Made by a program: the position numbers and the translations under genes
Assembly: GCA_037443785.1 (NCBI GenBank)
Contig: JBBINR010000002.1
Location: 62,001 to 126,000, forward strand
Origin: JAQUOA01 sp037443785
GTDB taxonomy: Bacteria; Bacteroidota; Ignavibacteria; UBA10030; UBA8401
Direction of reading: 5' to 3'
DNA: 64,000 nt
Shown: piece after piece, positions 26,691 through 36,851 of the stretch
Layout of the letters: each line of letters begins with the position of its first letter
Position numbering within the stretch: position 1 is the stretch's first letter
The notes under the pieces: model-generated
What the model was told of the DNA's origin: nothing
What the model saw: only the letters and a program-made list of their open reading frames with translations
Database searches by the model: none

Positions 26691-27509
26691 TTAATAATAT
26701 TTTTTGCGAAAGAAATTAATTTCGGTATTTAATTTAATTGCTTCGTTTTGTGCAGCGAATGAAAAATTTTTTTCGTTCGATGCATACAAAATACTCCGGC
26801 TTGCATTAATGATAACGCCGAAACCATCCTTCGAGCAGCCGTATCGTATTACATCTTCGACACTGCCCCCTTGCACTCCGACACCGGGAACAAGGAAAGG
26901 GGCGGTTGGTGCAAGCGATCGAACCGACTTGATATCTTTTGATTTTGTTGCCCCGACAACATAACCGAGATTGGCAAGCGCCGTCCATTGCTGCGACGTT
27001 TCAACAACAACTTCAAATAATCTTTTTTTTCCAATCTTTTTGTACTGAAAACTGAATGCGCCTTCATTCGATGTCAGCGCAAGGATAAAAACTCCTTTTT
27101 CCTTCCATTCGAGAAACGGCTGAACGGAATCTTTTCCCATATAGGGGGCAACTGTAATTGAATCGAATTTCATTTCATGCAAAATCGCATTGGCGTAATA
27201 CGACGATGAATTTCCGATATCGCCCCGTTTCGCATCGGCAATGGTAATGATATCCGAAGGAATTGCCGCGCGCGTTTTTTCGATGATTGTCCAGCCCTCT
27301 TTGCCGAGCGATTCATAAAATGCGAAATTGATTTTGTATGCGCAGACAAAATCTTTTGTTGCCTCAATAATCTGTTTGTTGAATTCCAGAATCCCGTTTT
27401 TCCTCGATTGAAAGTGTGCGGGAATTTTCTTTATGTCGGTATCGAGACCGACACAGAGAAGGGAATTGGATTTATTTTGGGCCGTTTGTAACCGTTGCGA
27501 GAAGTTCAT
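26691..27509 (-). CDS. pyrF: Orotidine 5'-phosphate decarboxylase
   Basis: 272 residues, the length of the longer (type 2) bacterial OMP decarboxylases. The active-site motif is DAKRGDIGN with the catalytic lysine at K94, preceded by the substrate-binding GLDTD and YKIN segments and followed by the phosphate-binding PGVGVQGG. It converts OMP to UMP, the last step of UMP synthesis. GGGGA precedes the start. No other pyrimidine genes are adjacent. Confidence 0.95.
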   Translation of the reverse strand: MNFSQRLQTAQNKSNSLLCVGLDTDIKKIPAHFQSRKNGILEFNKQIIEATKDFVCAYKINFAFYESLGKEGWTIIEKTRAAIPSDIITIADAKRGDIGNSSSYYANAILHEMKFDSITVAPYMGKDSVQPFLEWKEKGVFILALTSNEGAFSFQYKKIGKKRLFEVVVETSQQWTALANLGYVVGATKSKDIKSVRSLAPTAPFLVPGVGVQGGSVEDVIRYGCSKDGFGVIINASRSILYASNEKNFSFAAQNEAIKLNTEINFFRKKYY

Positions 27510-27651
27510 GATTTCCCCTTTTACTTCGATGTGGAATGATCCTTCGCATTTTTCAGCGATGGGAGCGCCTCACGGTTTCGCATATCCCCGGATACTTCAA
27601 CTCTATACAAAGAAGTACTGACAACGAATACTATTGTTACTAGAAATAAGA

Positions 27652-29703
27652 TCACTGTAAATATTCCTTCAGCCAATCAAAAATTGTTTTGTGCCAGAGT
27701 TCCGAATTCAACGGTTTCAACACCCAATGTCCTTCATCAGGGAACGAAAGAAGTTTTGATGGAATCCCTTTCCGCTGCAACGTCGTAAACAATTGAAATC
27801 CTTCGTCGACCGGAACGCGAAAATCAAGTTCGTTATGAATGATGAGTGTTGGAGTTTTAAAATTCTTTGCATACTTATGCGGAGAAAATTTATCGAAATC
27901 TTTTGTTTCCCACGGAATACCGTGTTCCCATTCGTCAAACCACACTTCTTCGGTGGCGCCGTACATCGAATAAAAATTGTACACGCCATCATGGTTGATA
28001 ATTGTTTTGAATTTATTCGTATGTCCGTTCAACCAGTTCATCATATATCCGCCGTAGCTTGCGCCGGCGGCAGCCATCCTCGTGTTGTCGATGTACGGAA
28101 GTTTTTCCATGTAGTCAACACCATTCATAACATCGGTAAATACTTTTCCGCCCCAATCTTTACTGATTTCATCCGTAAATTTTTGCCCAAATCCCGTGCT
28201 GCCGCGTGGATTGGGAAGTGCAAGCACATATCCCTGCGCCGCCCACAACTGTTGGTTCCATCGAAATGACCACGAATTCGCAAATGCCCCTTGCGGTCCG
28301 CCGTGAACCCAGTAGACCAGCGGGTATTTTTTCTTTGCATCAAAAAACGGCGGCTTCACGATCCACATTTGGACTTTGGTTCCGTTTGCACCTGTGAACC
28401 ATACATACTCCGGTTCGCTGAACTCGATGTGAGAAAATAGTCCATCGTTCACCGTGGTTAATTGTTTTGCCCCGGCTCCATTACTGTTTGCCGAATAGAT
28501 TTCGATGGGGCGCGACATTGTTTGATGGGCGAATACAAGCGTTGTGCCGTCGGCTGAAATATTGACGCCGCCGTTGGTGGCATTGTCAAAAATTTTTTTG
28601 ATCGTTCCATCAAGCGTTACCGACCATAACGGGTGATTCGCTTTTTCTTCTGCTTCCATATACAGCATTTTACTGTCGCTTGCCCATGCCATCGCGTCAA
28701 CATTCGTATCAAATTTGGGCGTGATACTTTTCATTTTTCCCGTTGAACGATCATACAGCATGAGCTGCCAGCGATCGGCTTCAAAATTAGGGCGCGATTG
28801 TGCGCGGTACGCAATATATTTTCCATCAGGAGAATATCGTGGATAACCATCGGCCGCAGGATTTGGCGTAATTTGTTTTCGTTCACCAGTCGCAAGATTC
28901 ACCGTATAAATATCATGATTCGTGCTCCATGCTTCTTCGTGAATCGGAACTGGCGTTGCCGTGTAGGCGATTTCTTTTCCGTCGGGAGAAAAAGCGAAAT
29001 CATCTCCTGCTGAAAATGTTGTTGAGGTCGGAACAGCGTCACGATCTCCGGGAGTAAGATCGCGTATAAGTTTTCCGTCAAGCGAAGTCAAAAATAAATG
29101 CTGACGCTTTCCATCAACCCAACTGTCCCAATGACGGTACAGAAGTTTTGTGAGGATGTGCGCTTTCACTTTACCATTATCGAGAGAGTCTTGCTTCGCT
29201 TTATTCAATGCATCAGATTTTTCAAATGGTTGATCGGAAAATTCCGGAAAGACTGATGAAACAAATGCGAGCGATTTTCCGTCTGGCGACCACACCGCCG
29301 AAGAAGCTTCAGTAGAAATGGCAGTCACTTGGTTTGTTTCGCCGGTTTCAATATTGATGATGAAAATCTGCAGCGAGCCGTTCCTATTCGATTCAAACGC
29401 AATCCATTTTCCGTCGGGCGACCATTGCGGATGACGGTCTGCTTTTGGAGAATTTGTTAATTGTTTTGCTTCGCCTCCTGCTGTTGGAATAAGCCAAATA
29501 TCGCTGTTGGTTTTATTCGCGTTCTTGTCGACAATGGAAATAACATACGCCACAGTTTTTCCATCTGGAGAGATTTGGAGATCGCCGACACGTTGAATAC
29601 GGAAAAGGTCTTCAAGTTCCATTGGTCGCTTTGTCTGCGCAGAAAGAATGCTGACTGCCAAAAGAAGAAAATAAAAAAGAATGACACTCCGTGTATTTTT
29701 CAT
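27652..29703 (-). CDS. S9 family serine peptidase, exported (paralogue)
   Basis: 683 residues with the same plan as the enzyme at 21968-24034: signal peptide (~1-23), PD40-like propeller (~30-400, SPDGKTVAYV, SPDGKWIAFES) and hydrolase domain with S549 (GASYGGYMMN), D627 (NELDFRVP) and H659 (DEGHWVL). It probably degrades oligopeptides in the periplasm. The start at 29703 is chosen over one 10 codons upstream because GGAG precedes it and the signal peptide begins there. Confidence 0.92.
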   Translation of the reverse strand: MKNTRSVILFYFLLLAVSILSAQTKRPMELEDLFRIQRVGDLQISPDGKTVAYVISIVDKNANKTNSDIWLIPTAGGEAKQLTNSPKADRHPQWSPDGKWIAFESNRNGSLQIFIINIETGETNQVTAISTEASSAVWSPDGKSLAFVSSVFPEFSDQPFEKSDALNKAKQDSLDNGKVKAHILTKLLYRHWDSWVDGKRQHLFLTSLDGKLIRDLTPGDRDAVPTSTTFSAGDDFAFSPDGKEIAYTATPVPIHEEAWSTNHDIYTVNLATGERKQITPNPAADGYPRYSPDGKYIAYRAQSRPNFEADRWQLMLYDRSTGKMKSITPKFDTNVDAMAWASDSKMLYMEAEEKANHPLWSVTLDGTIKKIFDNATNGGVNISADGTTLVFAHQTMSRPIEIYSANSNGAGAKQLTTVNDGLFSHIEFSEPEYVWFTGANGTKVQMWIVKPPFFDAKKKYPLVYWVHGGPQGAFANSWSFRWNQQLWAAQGYVLALPNPRGSTGFGQKFTDEISKDWGGKVFTDVMNGVDYMEKLPYIDNTRMAAAGASYGGYMMNWLNGHTNKFKTIINHDGVYNFYSMYGATEEVWFDEWEHGIPWETKDFDKFSPHKYAKNFKTPTLIIHNELDFRVPVDEGFQLFTTLQRKGIPSKLLSFPDEGHWVLKPLNSELWHKTIFDWLKEYLQ

Positions 29704-29819
29704 AACATCTCCGTAAAATTTCATGAAATACATTGACTGAAAGAAAGTAATGCAAAAAAATTAGAGAGGCAATTGGGGATTATTGGATTGTAAAATTCTT
29801 AGAAACGATGTGGTTTGAT

Positions 29820-29848
29820 AAGAACGGCAGAAAATCTACCGTTCTTCA
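29820..29848. terminator. Intrinsic terminator after the acyl-ACP desaturase gene
   Basis: AAGAACGG / CCGTTCTT forms an 8-bp stem, extended through the loop by AGA/TCT. On the minus strand it ends the desaturase gene 14 bp after its stop codon. U-richness after the stem is modest. Confidence 0.6.
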
Positions 29849-29861
29849 AGAGGAATTAGTG

Positions 29862-30905
29862 CTACGCGTTCTGGATGAGAAGTGAGTTATTGTTCAACGA
29901 AATTTCTCTGTCGTAAATCCAACTGAATTGTGCGCTGCCGGAAATTTTGATACGATCCGCCAATTTTATATATCGTTCGGAAAGCGTACAGAGATAATCT
30001 TGCGCTTTTGCTGTCATATCGGATAGGCCCTGCAGGCTTTCGATCTTCCATTCTTCAACAAGATGTTTGATAATTTCCGCGTAATCTTTTGCGGTATACA
30101 CTTCAGCTTTTTGTGCAACATTGGCAAACTTTGTGTAAATATTTACATCCTTTCCGTCAAACATCAGCGTAGCAGGCATGGCAACTTTCTGCTTCATCAT
30201 TTTTGCAAAGGCAAGAATAGCATTTTTCGGGTCAAGCTCGAAAATTTTTGACATAAACAGCTTGTAGGCTTTTTCATGCCGAGCTTCGTCTCCGGCAATC
30301 ATTCCGCAAATTTTGTGGAGCTTTTCTTCGCCTGCTTTTTTCGCAAGCACGCCGACATTTCGATGAGAAATTTTTGTTGCGCGCTCCTGAAATGAGGTAT
30401 AGATAAAACCAAGATACGGATCGTTGCTCGATTCGGTATTAAATCCATTGTTGATTAAATTATGAATCGTTATTTCGATTGCCCGCATATCAACTCTTCC
30501 GGTGAGATATAAATATCGATTGAGAAGATCACCATGGCGATTTTCTTCTGCAGTCCAGCCGCGGCTCCATTTTGCCCAGCCGTGCGGATCGGTTCCTGTT
30601 TTATCATCCACGCCGATGAAACGATTGAGCCATGTTTGATAACTTGGCAGTGCTTCTTCAGTGATCATGTCGCCAACGAGAACGACAAGAATATCATCTG
30701 GCAATTCTTGAGCGGGTTTTCGGAAATTTGTCAGCTCTTCTGCCCAGTTTTCTTTTGTCATATCGGGAAAAAAATCAGAAGGCTGCCAGCTTTCTTCAAT
30801 AGGTTTTAAAAGAGAAGGAATATTGTCGTCGACGAATTTTTCCAGACTCTTTACCACTTCAAACTGCGGTGAAGTAACAGTTAATTCGAATGGATTTTCT
30901 TTCAT
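29862..30905 (-). CDS. Acyl-[acyl carrier protein] desaturase (soluble di-iron type)
   Basis: 347 residues. The two di-iron motifs of the plant-type stearoyl-ACP desaturase family are present: EENRHG (~residue 118) and DEARHE (~204), with the further ligand Glu in MITEEALP. The enzyme introduces a cis double bond into an acyl-ACP in the cytoplasm using oxygen and ferredoxin, which implies at least microaerobic growth. Length matches the family. AGGGGAA precedes the start. No ferredoxin gene is adjacent. Confidence 0.93.
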   Translation of the reverse strand: MKENPFELTVTSPQFEVVKSLEKFVDDNIPSLLKPIEESWQPSDFFPDMTKENWAEELTNFRKPAQELPDDILVVLVGDMITEEALPSYQTWLNRFIGVDDKTGTDPHGWAKWSRGWTAEENRHGDLLNRYLYLTGRVDMRAIEITIHNLINNGFNTESSNDPYLGFIYTSFQERATKISHRNVGVLAKKAGEEKLHKICGMIAGDEARHEKAYKLFMSKIFELDPKNAILAFAKMMKQKVAMPATLMFDGKDVNIYTKFANVAQKAEVYTAKDYAEIIKHLVEEWKIESLQGLSDMTAKAQDYLCTLSERYIKLADRIKISGSAQFSWIYDREISLNNNSLLIQNA

Positions 30906-31039
30906 ACAATTTTTCCCCTATGATGTAAAGCGAATATGCAATACGTAAATATGCATAAACCACAACGGAGACTCAAGATAAATTTGTCTGAATTTAACAC
31001 CCAAAAACGCATGCAAAACCACTCGAATTGGAAACAATG

Positions 31040-31579
31040 TTACTTCTTAAAATTTTTCCACATCATGCTTTCTACCGGCTTTATGGTTCTGCCGTTATAC
31101 TTTGCATTTTTCTTTTTATTATACAGCACTTCCACGTCACCTTCGACAACGAAGTAAATCAATTGTCCAATCGGCATCCCCGCATAGACACGTACCGGCT
31201 GCCGGACAGAAATTTCCAATGTCCATGTATTGCAAAAACCGACATCCCCTTTTCCCGCAGTGGCATGAATGTCAATTCCCAATCGTCCGATAGAGCTTTT
31301 TCCTTCAAGGAATGGAACGTGACGATGGGTTTCGGTGTATTCTTCCGTAACGCCAAGGTATAGCTTGCTCGGAATCAACAGCGTTCCTTCTTTCGGAATT
31401 TCAAAATGCTTTACCTTATTATGAATTTTTGCATCAAGAATTTCATCTTCATACATGGCAAGATATTTTCCAAGGTGCACGTCGTAGCTGTTCGAGCCGA
31501 GAAATTTTCTGTTGAATGGTTTAATCACGATCGAGCCTTGCTTCATCTCGTCGAGAATTTTTTTGTCGGAAAGAATCAT
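31040..31579 (-). CDS. dcd: dCTP deaminase
   Basis: 179 residues, matching the dCTP deaminase/dUTPase superfamily. It has the trimer-interface and active-site segment EGKSSIGRLGI, then the catalytic glutamate region NTWTLEI. Family members deaminate dCTP to dUTP, and some also cleave dUTP to dUMP. Which activity applies here is not visible. It starts with MILSDKKI, the common family N-terminus. Confidence 0.92.
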   Translation of the reverse strand: MILSDKKILDEMKQGSIVIKPFNRKFLGSNSYDVHLGKYLAMYEDEILDAKIHNKVKHFEIPKEGTLLIPSKLYLGVTEEYTETHRHVPFLEGKSSIGRLGIDIHATAGKGDVGFCNTWTLEISVRQPVRVYAGMPIGQLIYFVVEGDVEVLYNKKKNAKYNGRTIKPVESMMWKNFKK

Positions 31580-31674
31580 AAATAAAAAGATTGATTTACG
31601 GAATGATGAAATCGGTAAAGTAATATACGAAATTCGAAAAAAGGATCAATCCAAAGAAAAGATTTTTTCCGGAT

Positions 31675-32031
31675 TTATTTTCTTTCCGAATCGATGTGAA
31701 ATTTATGGAACATCCGATGAACGACAGGTCCAAAGATAATTCCGGCAATCAGAATTACCGCGAGTCCACTGTAGAGTGCATAGAGTCCTGCAAATATCTT
31801 TCCGGATTCCGTTTGTGGTTGTTCAAGGGGGCCCATGCCTGAAAGAAGCATTGCGGCATTGACAAATGCGTCAACCCAGGGAAGCTGTTCAAACCAATGA
31901 TAACCTGCCATCCCGATAAATAATGAGAGTGCAATAATTCCAAACCCTGCAAATGACGAGATGATCACCCGTCTCATAAAATGATGAAAAGGGAGGAGTG
32001 GTTCTTTGTGATGTTCAAAAAGTTTTTTCAT
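31675..32031 (-). CDS. Small two-helix membrane protein resembling an ion-channel pore domain
   Basis: 118 residues: a membrane helix (~20-42), a re-entrant-like segment (~52-70, VNAAMLLSGMGPLE), a second helix (~83-103) and a basic C-terminus. The helix-loop-helix plan recalls two-helix K+ channel pores, but the position of the selectivity filter (TVGYGD) holds LLSGMGP. Ion conduction is therefore a hypothesis only. The gene stands between dcd and another small membrane protein. Confidence 0.55.
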   Translation of the reverse strand: MKKLFEHHKEPLLPFHHFMRRVIISSFAGFGIIALSLFIGMAGYHWFEQLPWVDAFVNAAMLLSGMGPLEQPQTESGKIFAGLYALYSGLAVILIAGIIFGPVVHRMFHKFHIDSERK

Positions 32032-32091
32032 GGCGTTTATCAGGATAAAAAAGATCTTATGGGCAACATTTTATTGTTCTCTACGCCATCA

Positions 32092-32475
32092 TTATTTTTT
32101 TAGAGGGAGAAAAAAAATAATGATCATACCAATCACCGCCGCAAGTTGTACAATAAATGTGGCATACGTAAATGAAGAAACATTTGCCCGATCGAGTGTC
32201 GCAACATAGAAGGCAAATAATCCGAAAATAAGAATGTGTGCGATACGAAACCAGATCAGCGTAGCTCGATGGCGCAGCCGTTCCGGTTCAAAGAAGAAGA
32301 GATACATCACACTCATCATAGAGAGAATGAGAGGAAGAACATATTTTTGGCCGGCGAGAAACGCAGGTAAATATTTCTCTTGGAATAATTCAAACGATGT
32401 CGTCAGCATGACGAGCGACGTCACCGATGTAATACCAATATATCCGGCAGCAACAGTCTTTAAATACGTTTTCAT
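32092..32475 (-). CDS. Four-helix hypothetical membrane protein
   Basis: 127 residues with about four hydrophobic helices (~5-24, 42-60, 74-93, 103-123) and a charged loop (EPERLRHRATL). I do not recognise a family. The start at 32475 is preferred over one 11 codons upstream because it begins right before the first helix. It lies 60 bp upstream of the pore-like gene on the same strand. Confidence 0.6.
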   Translation of the reverse strand: MKTYLKTVAAGYIGITSVTSLVMLTTSFELFQEKYLPAFLAGQKYVLPLILSMMSVMYLFFFEPERLRHRATLIWFRIAHILIFGLFAFYVATLDRANVSSFTYATFIVQLAAVIGMIIIFFLPLKK

Positions 32476-32560
32476 ATCTGCATGAATATATCGAATAATT
32501 GTTAACAAAGCATGACAGGGGAAGAATATTCGCTATGCCTTCTTCAACGGCGGGGAAAAC

Positions 32561-34918
32561 TTATTGTTGGTCGAGAATGGCGCGGGTAATAGTTAGAATT
32601 TCAGCAGCAGCATACGGTTTATACACGACTTGCTTGATTCCGGAGGCAAGAATTTCTTCTTGATAAGCAGGGTCTAAATATCCCGATACAATAATGAACC
32701 TGATTGCTTCACGTACTTCCTTAACTTGTTGATAGACTTCCTCTCCATTTAATTTTGGCAGGCCAAGGTCAGAGATGACAAGATTAATCGCATCTTTGTG
32801 TTCGAGAAATTTTTGCACTCCTTCCAGACCATCGGTTGCCGGGATAACATTATATCCCTTTGACGATAAGGTTGCGTGAAGAATATCCAGCATTTCTAAT
32901 TCGTCTTCTATGATAAGAATTGTTTCATGTCCGCCGAGAATATCATTGTGCGTCAGCATTCCATTTTCGGAGTCAATATTTTTCTGCTGACCGATCGGAA
33001 GATAGATATGAAACGTGGTTCCTTTCCCGAGTTCGCTTTCCACATCGATAATCCCGTCGTGTTTTGCGATCACTCCATATGCAACGGCTAATCCCAGTCC
33101 GGTGCCGACACCCTTTTCTTTTGTCGTAAAGAACGGATCGAAAATTCGATCCATCGTTTTTTTATCCATTCCGGTTCCGGTATCGCGGAGAGAAATGTGA
33201 ATTTGGTGATCGATCGCATTAAGACTATTTTCTTCTGTTCGGATGATAAGCATCCCGCCGGATGGCATGGCGTCACGGGCGTTCACGCAAATATTTAAAA
33301 ACACTTGATGGAGCTGCGTTGAATCAGCATACAGCAATGGAAGATGAGGCGTGAATTCCGTGATGATTTCAATTTTCTTCGGAAGAATTTCTCCCAATAA
33401 CTTTGCCAGCTCTTTCAATTGTGAGTTGATATCGATCAGATCGAGCGAAGCAGAATTTTTTCGCGCGAATGTCAGGAGCTGTCGCACAATTGATGCACCT
33501 CGGTTTATAGTATTCTTCATTGTTTCGTAGCTATTGGCAATTTTATGGGGTTTTATCGCTCCGGTTTGAAGCAGTGAAATATAGCCGAGCAGAATGCCAA
33601 GAATATTATTAAAATCGTGGGCAATGCCGCCGGCAAGCGTGCCGAGGCTTTCCAATTTTTGAGCTTGACGAAGTTCTTCTTCCAACTTTCTCCGTTCGGT
33701 CGTATCACGTGCAATGGCAAGTAAACGGAACGTTCCGTCGCTTTGATGTTGAACCGTTGCTGTCACTTCCATAAATATGTAATCGCCCTGTTTTTTTTTC
33801 ATCCGGTATTCGGTCGGGGGGAGAGGTTTTCCCTGAATAGTTTCCCTGAAATTCTCAATCGCTTTATGTTGATCGTCACCGTGAATGAGATCAGTAAACG
33901 AGCGGCCAATCCACTCATGGCGGTTCCATCCGGTCAGCGTTTCAAACGAAGCGTTTAGGTTGGTAAAAATTCCGGAAGCAGAAAGAAGCAAGATGGCATC
34001 CCGTGCACTTTCAAATAAATCGCGGTAATTTTCCAACGATTCTTTTAAACTCTCTTTGGCCAATTTGGTTTTGGTAATATCCGAAATAATCCCGTCGATG
34101 CGGCGTATGGATCCGGAGCTGCCGATATCGGCTCTGATTTTCAGGTCAATCCAGCGTACTTCCCCGGAGCGGTGAATAATACGGTACGTGCCGTTAATAA
34201 TTCGTCCGTTATGCAAAGCCAGATAGGACACCGTAAGGTTCTCCTTATCTTCGGGATGAATCATCTCTTTCCAGAGGAAAGGGTTTTCAAAAAATTGCTC
34301 GACCGTATATCCATAAATTTTTTCACACGACGCCGAAACATTCAACATGGTGGTATTCGCGAGATCATACGAAAAAAACATTTCGTCCAAATTAAGAAAA
34401 AGATTCTGCAACTGGTCGTGAACCGTTTTTAATTCTTTTGCCGTATGCTCAAGTTCAAGATTTTTGCTTTCAAGTTTTTCGATCAGTCGTTTGCTGTATT
34501 GCCGGAGAACATGTTCCTCGGGAAGATTTTCGGGCAATGTTGCGGTGTGCGGCATTGAAGTGAAGGCCGCTGTCAGTGCTTCGAGAATTTTTTTTGACGG
34601 CGATGGTTTTGTTAAAAAATTATTCGCGCCGATTTTGCGTGCAAAGTGCTCATCATTCGGCGACGTATAGGTTGCGGTATAGAAAATAAACGGGATCGAA
34701 TTATACTGTGGATTTTTACGCAGGGACATACAGAATGCATACCCGTCCATCTCAGGCATTAAAATGTCGGAGATAATTGCCTGTACGGAATGCTGTTCGA
34801 GCATTTTCATTGCGGCAATGCCGTTTGACGCTTTGAGCACAGACATTTTTTCCGAAAGAAGCATCGCTTCGAGAAGTTTTAAATTAGTTGAATCGTCATC
34901 AACAATAAGAATGGTCAT
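32561..34918 (-). CDS. Hybrid histidine kinase: REC-PAS-PAS-HisKA-HATPase-REC
   Basis: 785 residues, cytoplasmic with no membrane helix. An N-terminal receiver (1-120, phospho-acceptor D51 in ISDILMPEMDG) is followed by a coiled coil (~135-170), two PAS domains (~172-290 and ~297-412), a dimerisation domain with H434 (GGIAHDFNNIL), an ATPase domain with DTGTGMD and GVGTGLGLA, and a C-terminal receiver (D717 in VISDLGLPKLNG). Having receivers at both ends suggests it is driven by another kinase and relays phosphate on. Its ATG overlaps the stop of the upstream REC gene (ATGA), so the two are translationally coupled. Confidence 0.93.
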   Translation of the reverse strand: MTILIVDDDSTNLKLLEAMLLSEKMSVLKASNGIAAMKMLEQHSVQAIISDILMPEMDGYAFCMSLRKNPQYNSIPFIFYTATYTSPNDEHFARKIGANNFLTKPSPSKKILEALTAAFTSMPHTATLPENLPEEHVLRQYSKRLIEKLESKNLELEHTAKELKTVHDQLQNLFLNLDEMFFSYDLANTTMLNVSASCEKIYGYTVEQFFENPFLWKEMIHPEDKENLTVSYLALHNGRIINGTYRIIHRSGEVRWIDLKIRADIGSSGSIRRIDGIISDITKTKLAKESLKESLENYRDLFESARDAILLLSASGIFTNLNASFETLTGWNRHEWIGRSFTDLIHGDDQHKAIENFRETIQGKPLPPTEYRMKKKQGDYIFMEVTATVQHQSDGTFRLLAIARDTTERRKLEEELRQAQKLESLGTLAGGIAHDFNNILGILLGYISLLQTGAIKPHKIANSYETMKNTINRGASIVRQLLTFARKNSASLDLIDINSQLKELAKLLGEILPKKIEIITEFTPHLPLLYADSTQLHQVFLNICVNARDAMPSGGMLIIRTEENSLNAIDHQIHISLRDTGTGMDKKTMDRIFDPFFTTKEKGVGTGLGLAVAYGVIAKHDGIIDVESELGKGTTFHIYLPIGQQKNIDSENGMLTHNDILGGHETILIIEDELEMLDILHATLSSKGYNVIPATDGLEGVQKFLEHKDAINLVISDLGLPKLNGEEVYQQVKEVREAIRFIIVSGYLDPAYQEEILASGIKQVVYKPYAAAEILTITRAILDQQ

Positions 34919-35310
34919 GACTGCGAATTTTTGTTTGATGTGCTGGATTCTAAGAATTGCCGTACGAGCACAGGAAGCGTATGAGTATCAATCGGCTTGG
35001 TAAGGTACCCGTCGCATCCTGCGCTCATCGCTTTTTCTTCATCGCCTGCCATTGCAAAGGATGTCACCGCAATGATTGGGATGTGACTGGTTTCGGGTTT
35101 GGACTTTAAAATCCGGGTTAATGTCAAACCATCCATACGCGGCAGTTGAATATCCATCAAAATCACGCCGGGCTGCCGGTCGATTATCACCGACAGGGCA
35201 GTTTCTGCATCTTCCGCAGAATACACGGTAAATCCTTCATACGACAGTACATCGCAAATCAATTTTAGATTGATATGATTATCATCCACAATGAAGACGG
35301 ATTGCTTCAT
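34915..35310 (-). CDS. Single-domain response regulator (DivK/CheY-like)
   Basis: 131 residues consisting only of a receiver domain: acidic pair D9/D10, phospho-acceptor D53 (VILMDIQLPRMDG), Thr at the switch position (AVTS) and the conserved K in LTKP. No output domain. It overlaps both neighbours by 4 bp (kinase upstream, hybrid kinase downstream), so it probably carries phosphate between them. Confidence 0.93.
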   Translation of the reverse strand: MKQSVFIVDDNHINLKLICDVLSYEGFTVYSAEDAETALSVIIDRQPGVILMDIQLPRMDGLTLTRILKSKPETSHIPIIAVTSFAMAGDEEKAMSAGCDGYLTKPIDTHTLPVLVRQFLESSTSNKNSQS

Positions 35311-36851
35311 GGCGTAATTATTTCCCCAAACTGTTTTGGCAGCACGACAATAAAAACTGATCCTTTTCCAAACTCACTTTTTACCTGAATAAATCCCTGC
35401 TGCAACTCAACAAATTTTTTTGTTATCGCAAGTCCCAATCCTGTTCCTTCGAACTGCTTTGTCATTCCGGAATCAATCTGCTGAAATTCATTGAACAATT
35501 TCGGAATATCTTCCTTGCGAATGCCGATGCCGGTATCGCTTACCTGAATGCAAAATCGGTCTTCAGACCACGCACCGCCGCCGACGTGAACACTTCCGCC
35601 ATGGTGAGTAAACTTTACAGCATTCGAAAGAAGATTATAGAGTACCTGTTTAAATTTTTGCTGATCGAGAGAAACAATATCCGGATCGATGGTTGTTTCA
35701 ACAGTTACGGAAATATTTTTTTTCACCGCCGTCGGGTGAATAATGGAACAAACTTCGTCAATTGTTCGCTTGACAGAAAATTTTGTCGCCACGAACGATA
35801 TTTTTCCGGCTTCAACCTTTGCCAGATCGAGAATATCATTGAGTAATTGCAGCAAATGTTTTCCGCTGGAAAGAATATCGAGCAAATATTCCTTTTGTTT
35901 TGCATTGAGCGGTCCGGGTTTTTCATCGACAAGAAATTCAGCAAATCCGATAATGCCATTCAACGGCGTCCGCAATTCGTGCGACATGTTAGCAAGAAAC
36001 TCGCTTTTCAGCCGGGTTGTTTCCTGAATACGACGATTTTGTTCTTCCAACTCAAATCTGCGAAGTTCTTCCCGCTGCTTCCGTTCAGTAATATCGCGGA
36101 TCAAACTAAAGACCAATGCTCCGTTGTCAGCGGGCATCGGACTCAAACTGATTTCAACAGGAAATTCCATTCCATCTTTTTTAACACCGTACAATTCAAG
36201 CCCCGATTTCAAGCCGCGCACTTTCGGATGGGAAAAATATCCTTCACGCTGAATTACATGACGCTCCGAAAACCGTTTTGGAATTAACATTTCTACCGCA
36301 TTCCCGAGAAGTTCGTGACCCTTGTATCCGAACAGTTTTTCAGTTTGTGAATTGACAAGAACAATGTTTCCCTGTTGATCGACGATGACGACGGCATCCG
36401 GTACAGATTCGACGAGCGCATGAAATTTTTCATCCGACTTTTTTCTTTCGCTGATATTGCGGATGGTGCTAAGCACGAAGATTTCATTGTTGATGTGTAT
36501 GTGGTTCATGCAGATTTCAGCCGGAAATTCTGTTTTATCCGATCGGAGTCCGAACAGTTCCAACCCTGCTTCCATTGTTCGTTGATGCGGATGTTTAATA
36601 TAGTCGGCTCGGTGTTTGGCGTAAGACATGCGAAAGCGTTCAGGAAGGAATAGATCAATCGTCATTCCAATAAAACTTTCTTTAGTGTAGCTAAATAGTT
36701 CCATTGCAAGGGTATTGGCCAGAATGATTTGGCCATTCCTGTCTGTTACCACCATCGCATCGGGCATGGCTTCCAGCAGGTTGTAAAACTGTTGATCAAA
36801 AATTCGTATTTCGTTGAAAGTATTCATAGGTAATATGGTGGAATGATTCAT
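35307..36851 (-). CDS. PAS-PAS sensor histidine kinase
   Basis: 514 residues, soluble. Two related PAS domains (~18-135 and ~140-258), each with an LPERF/IPKRF-like segment, are followed by HisKA with H291 (NMSHELRTPLNG) and a HATPase domain (N-box FKQVLYNLLSNAVKF, G1 DTGIGI, G2 GTGLGLAI). An ATG at 36827 is an alternative start. It is the first of three genes joined by 4-bp overlaps and lies 120 bp after the HTH-REC gene. The PAS ligand or signal is unknown. Confidence 0.92.
   Translation of the reverse strand: MNHSTILPMNTFNEIRIFDQQFYNLLEAMPDAMVVTDRNGQIILANTLAMELFSYTKESFIGMTIDLFLPERFRMSYAKHRADYIKHPHQRTMEAGLELFGLRSDKTEFPAEICMNHIHINNEIFVLSTIRNISERKKSDEKFHALVESVPDAVVIVDQQGNIVLVNSQTEKLFGYKGHELLGNAVEMLIPKRFSERHVIQREGYFSHPKVRGLKSGLELYGVKKDGMEFPVEISLSPMPADNGALVFSLIRDITERKQREELRRFELEEQNRRIQETTRLKSEFLANMSHELRTPLNGIIGFAEFLVDEKPGPLNAKQKEYLLDILSSGKHLLQLLNDILDLAKVEAGKISFVATKFSVKRTIDEVCSIIHPTAVKKNISVTVETTIDPDIVSLDQQKFKQVLYNLLSNAVKFTHHGGSVHVGGGAWSEDRFCIQVSDTGIGIRKEDIPKLFNEFQQIDSGMTKQFEGTGLGLAITKKFVELQQGFIQVKSEFGKGSVFIVVLPKQFGEIITP

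Noticed and set aside
30936..31157. 73-codon plus-strand frame upstream of dcd
   Set aside because: It overlaps the 3' end of dcd on the other strand, and its apparent membrane helix is the antisense of dcd codons.
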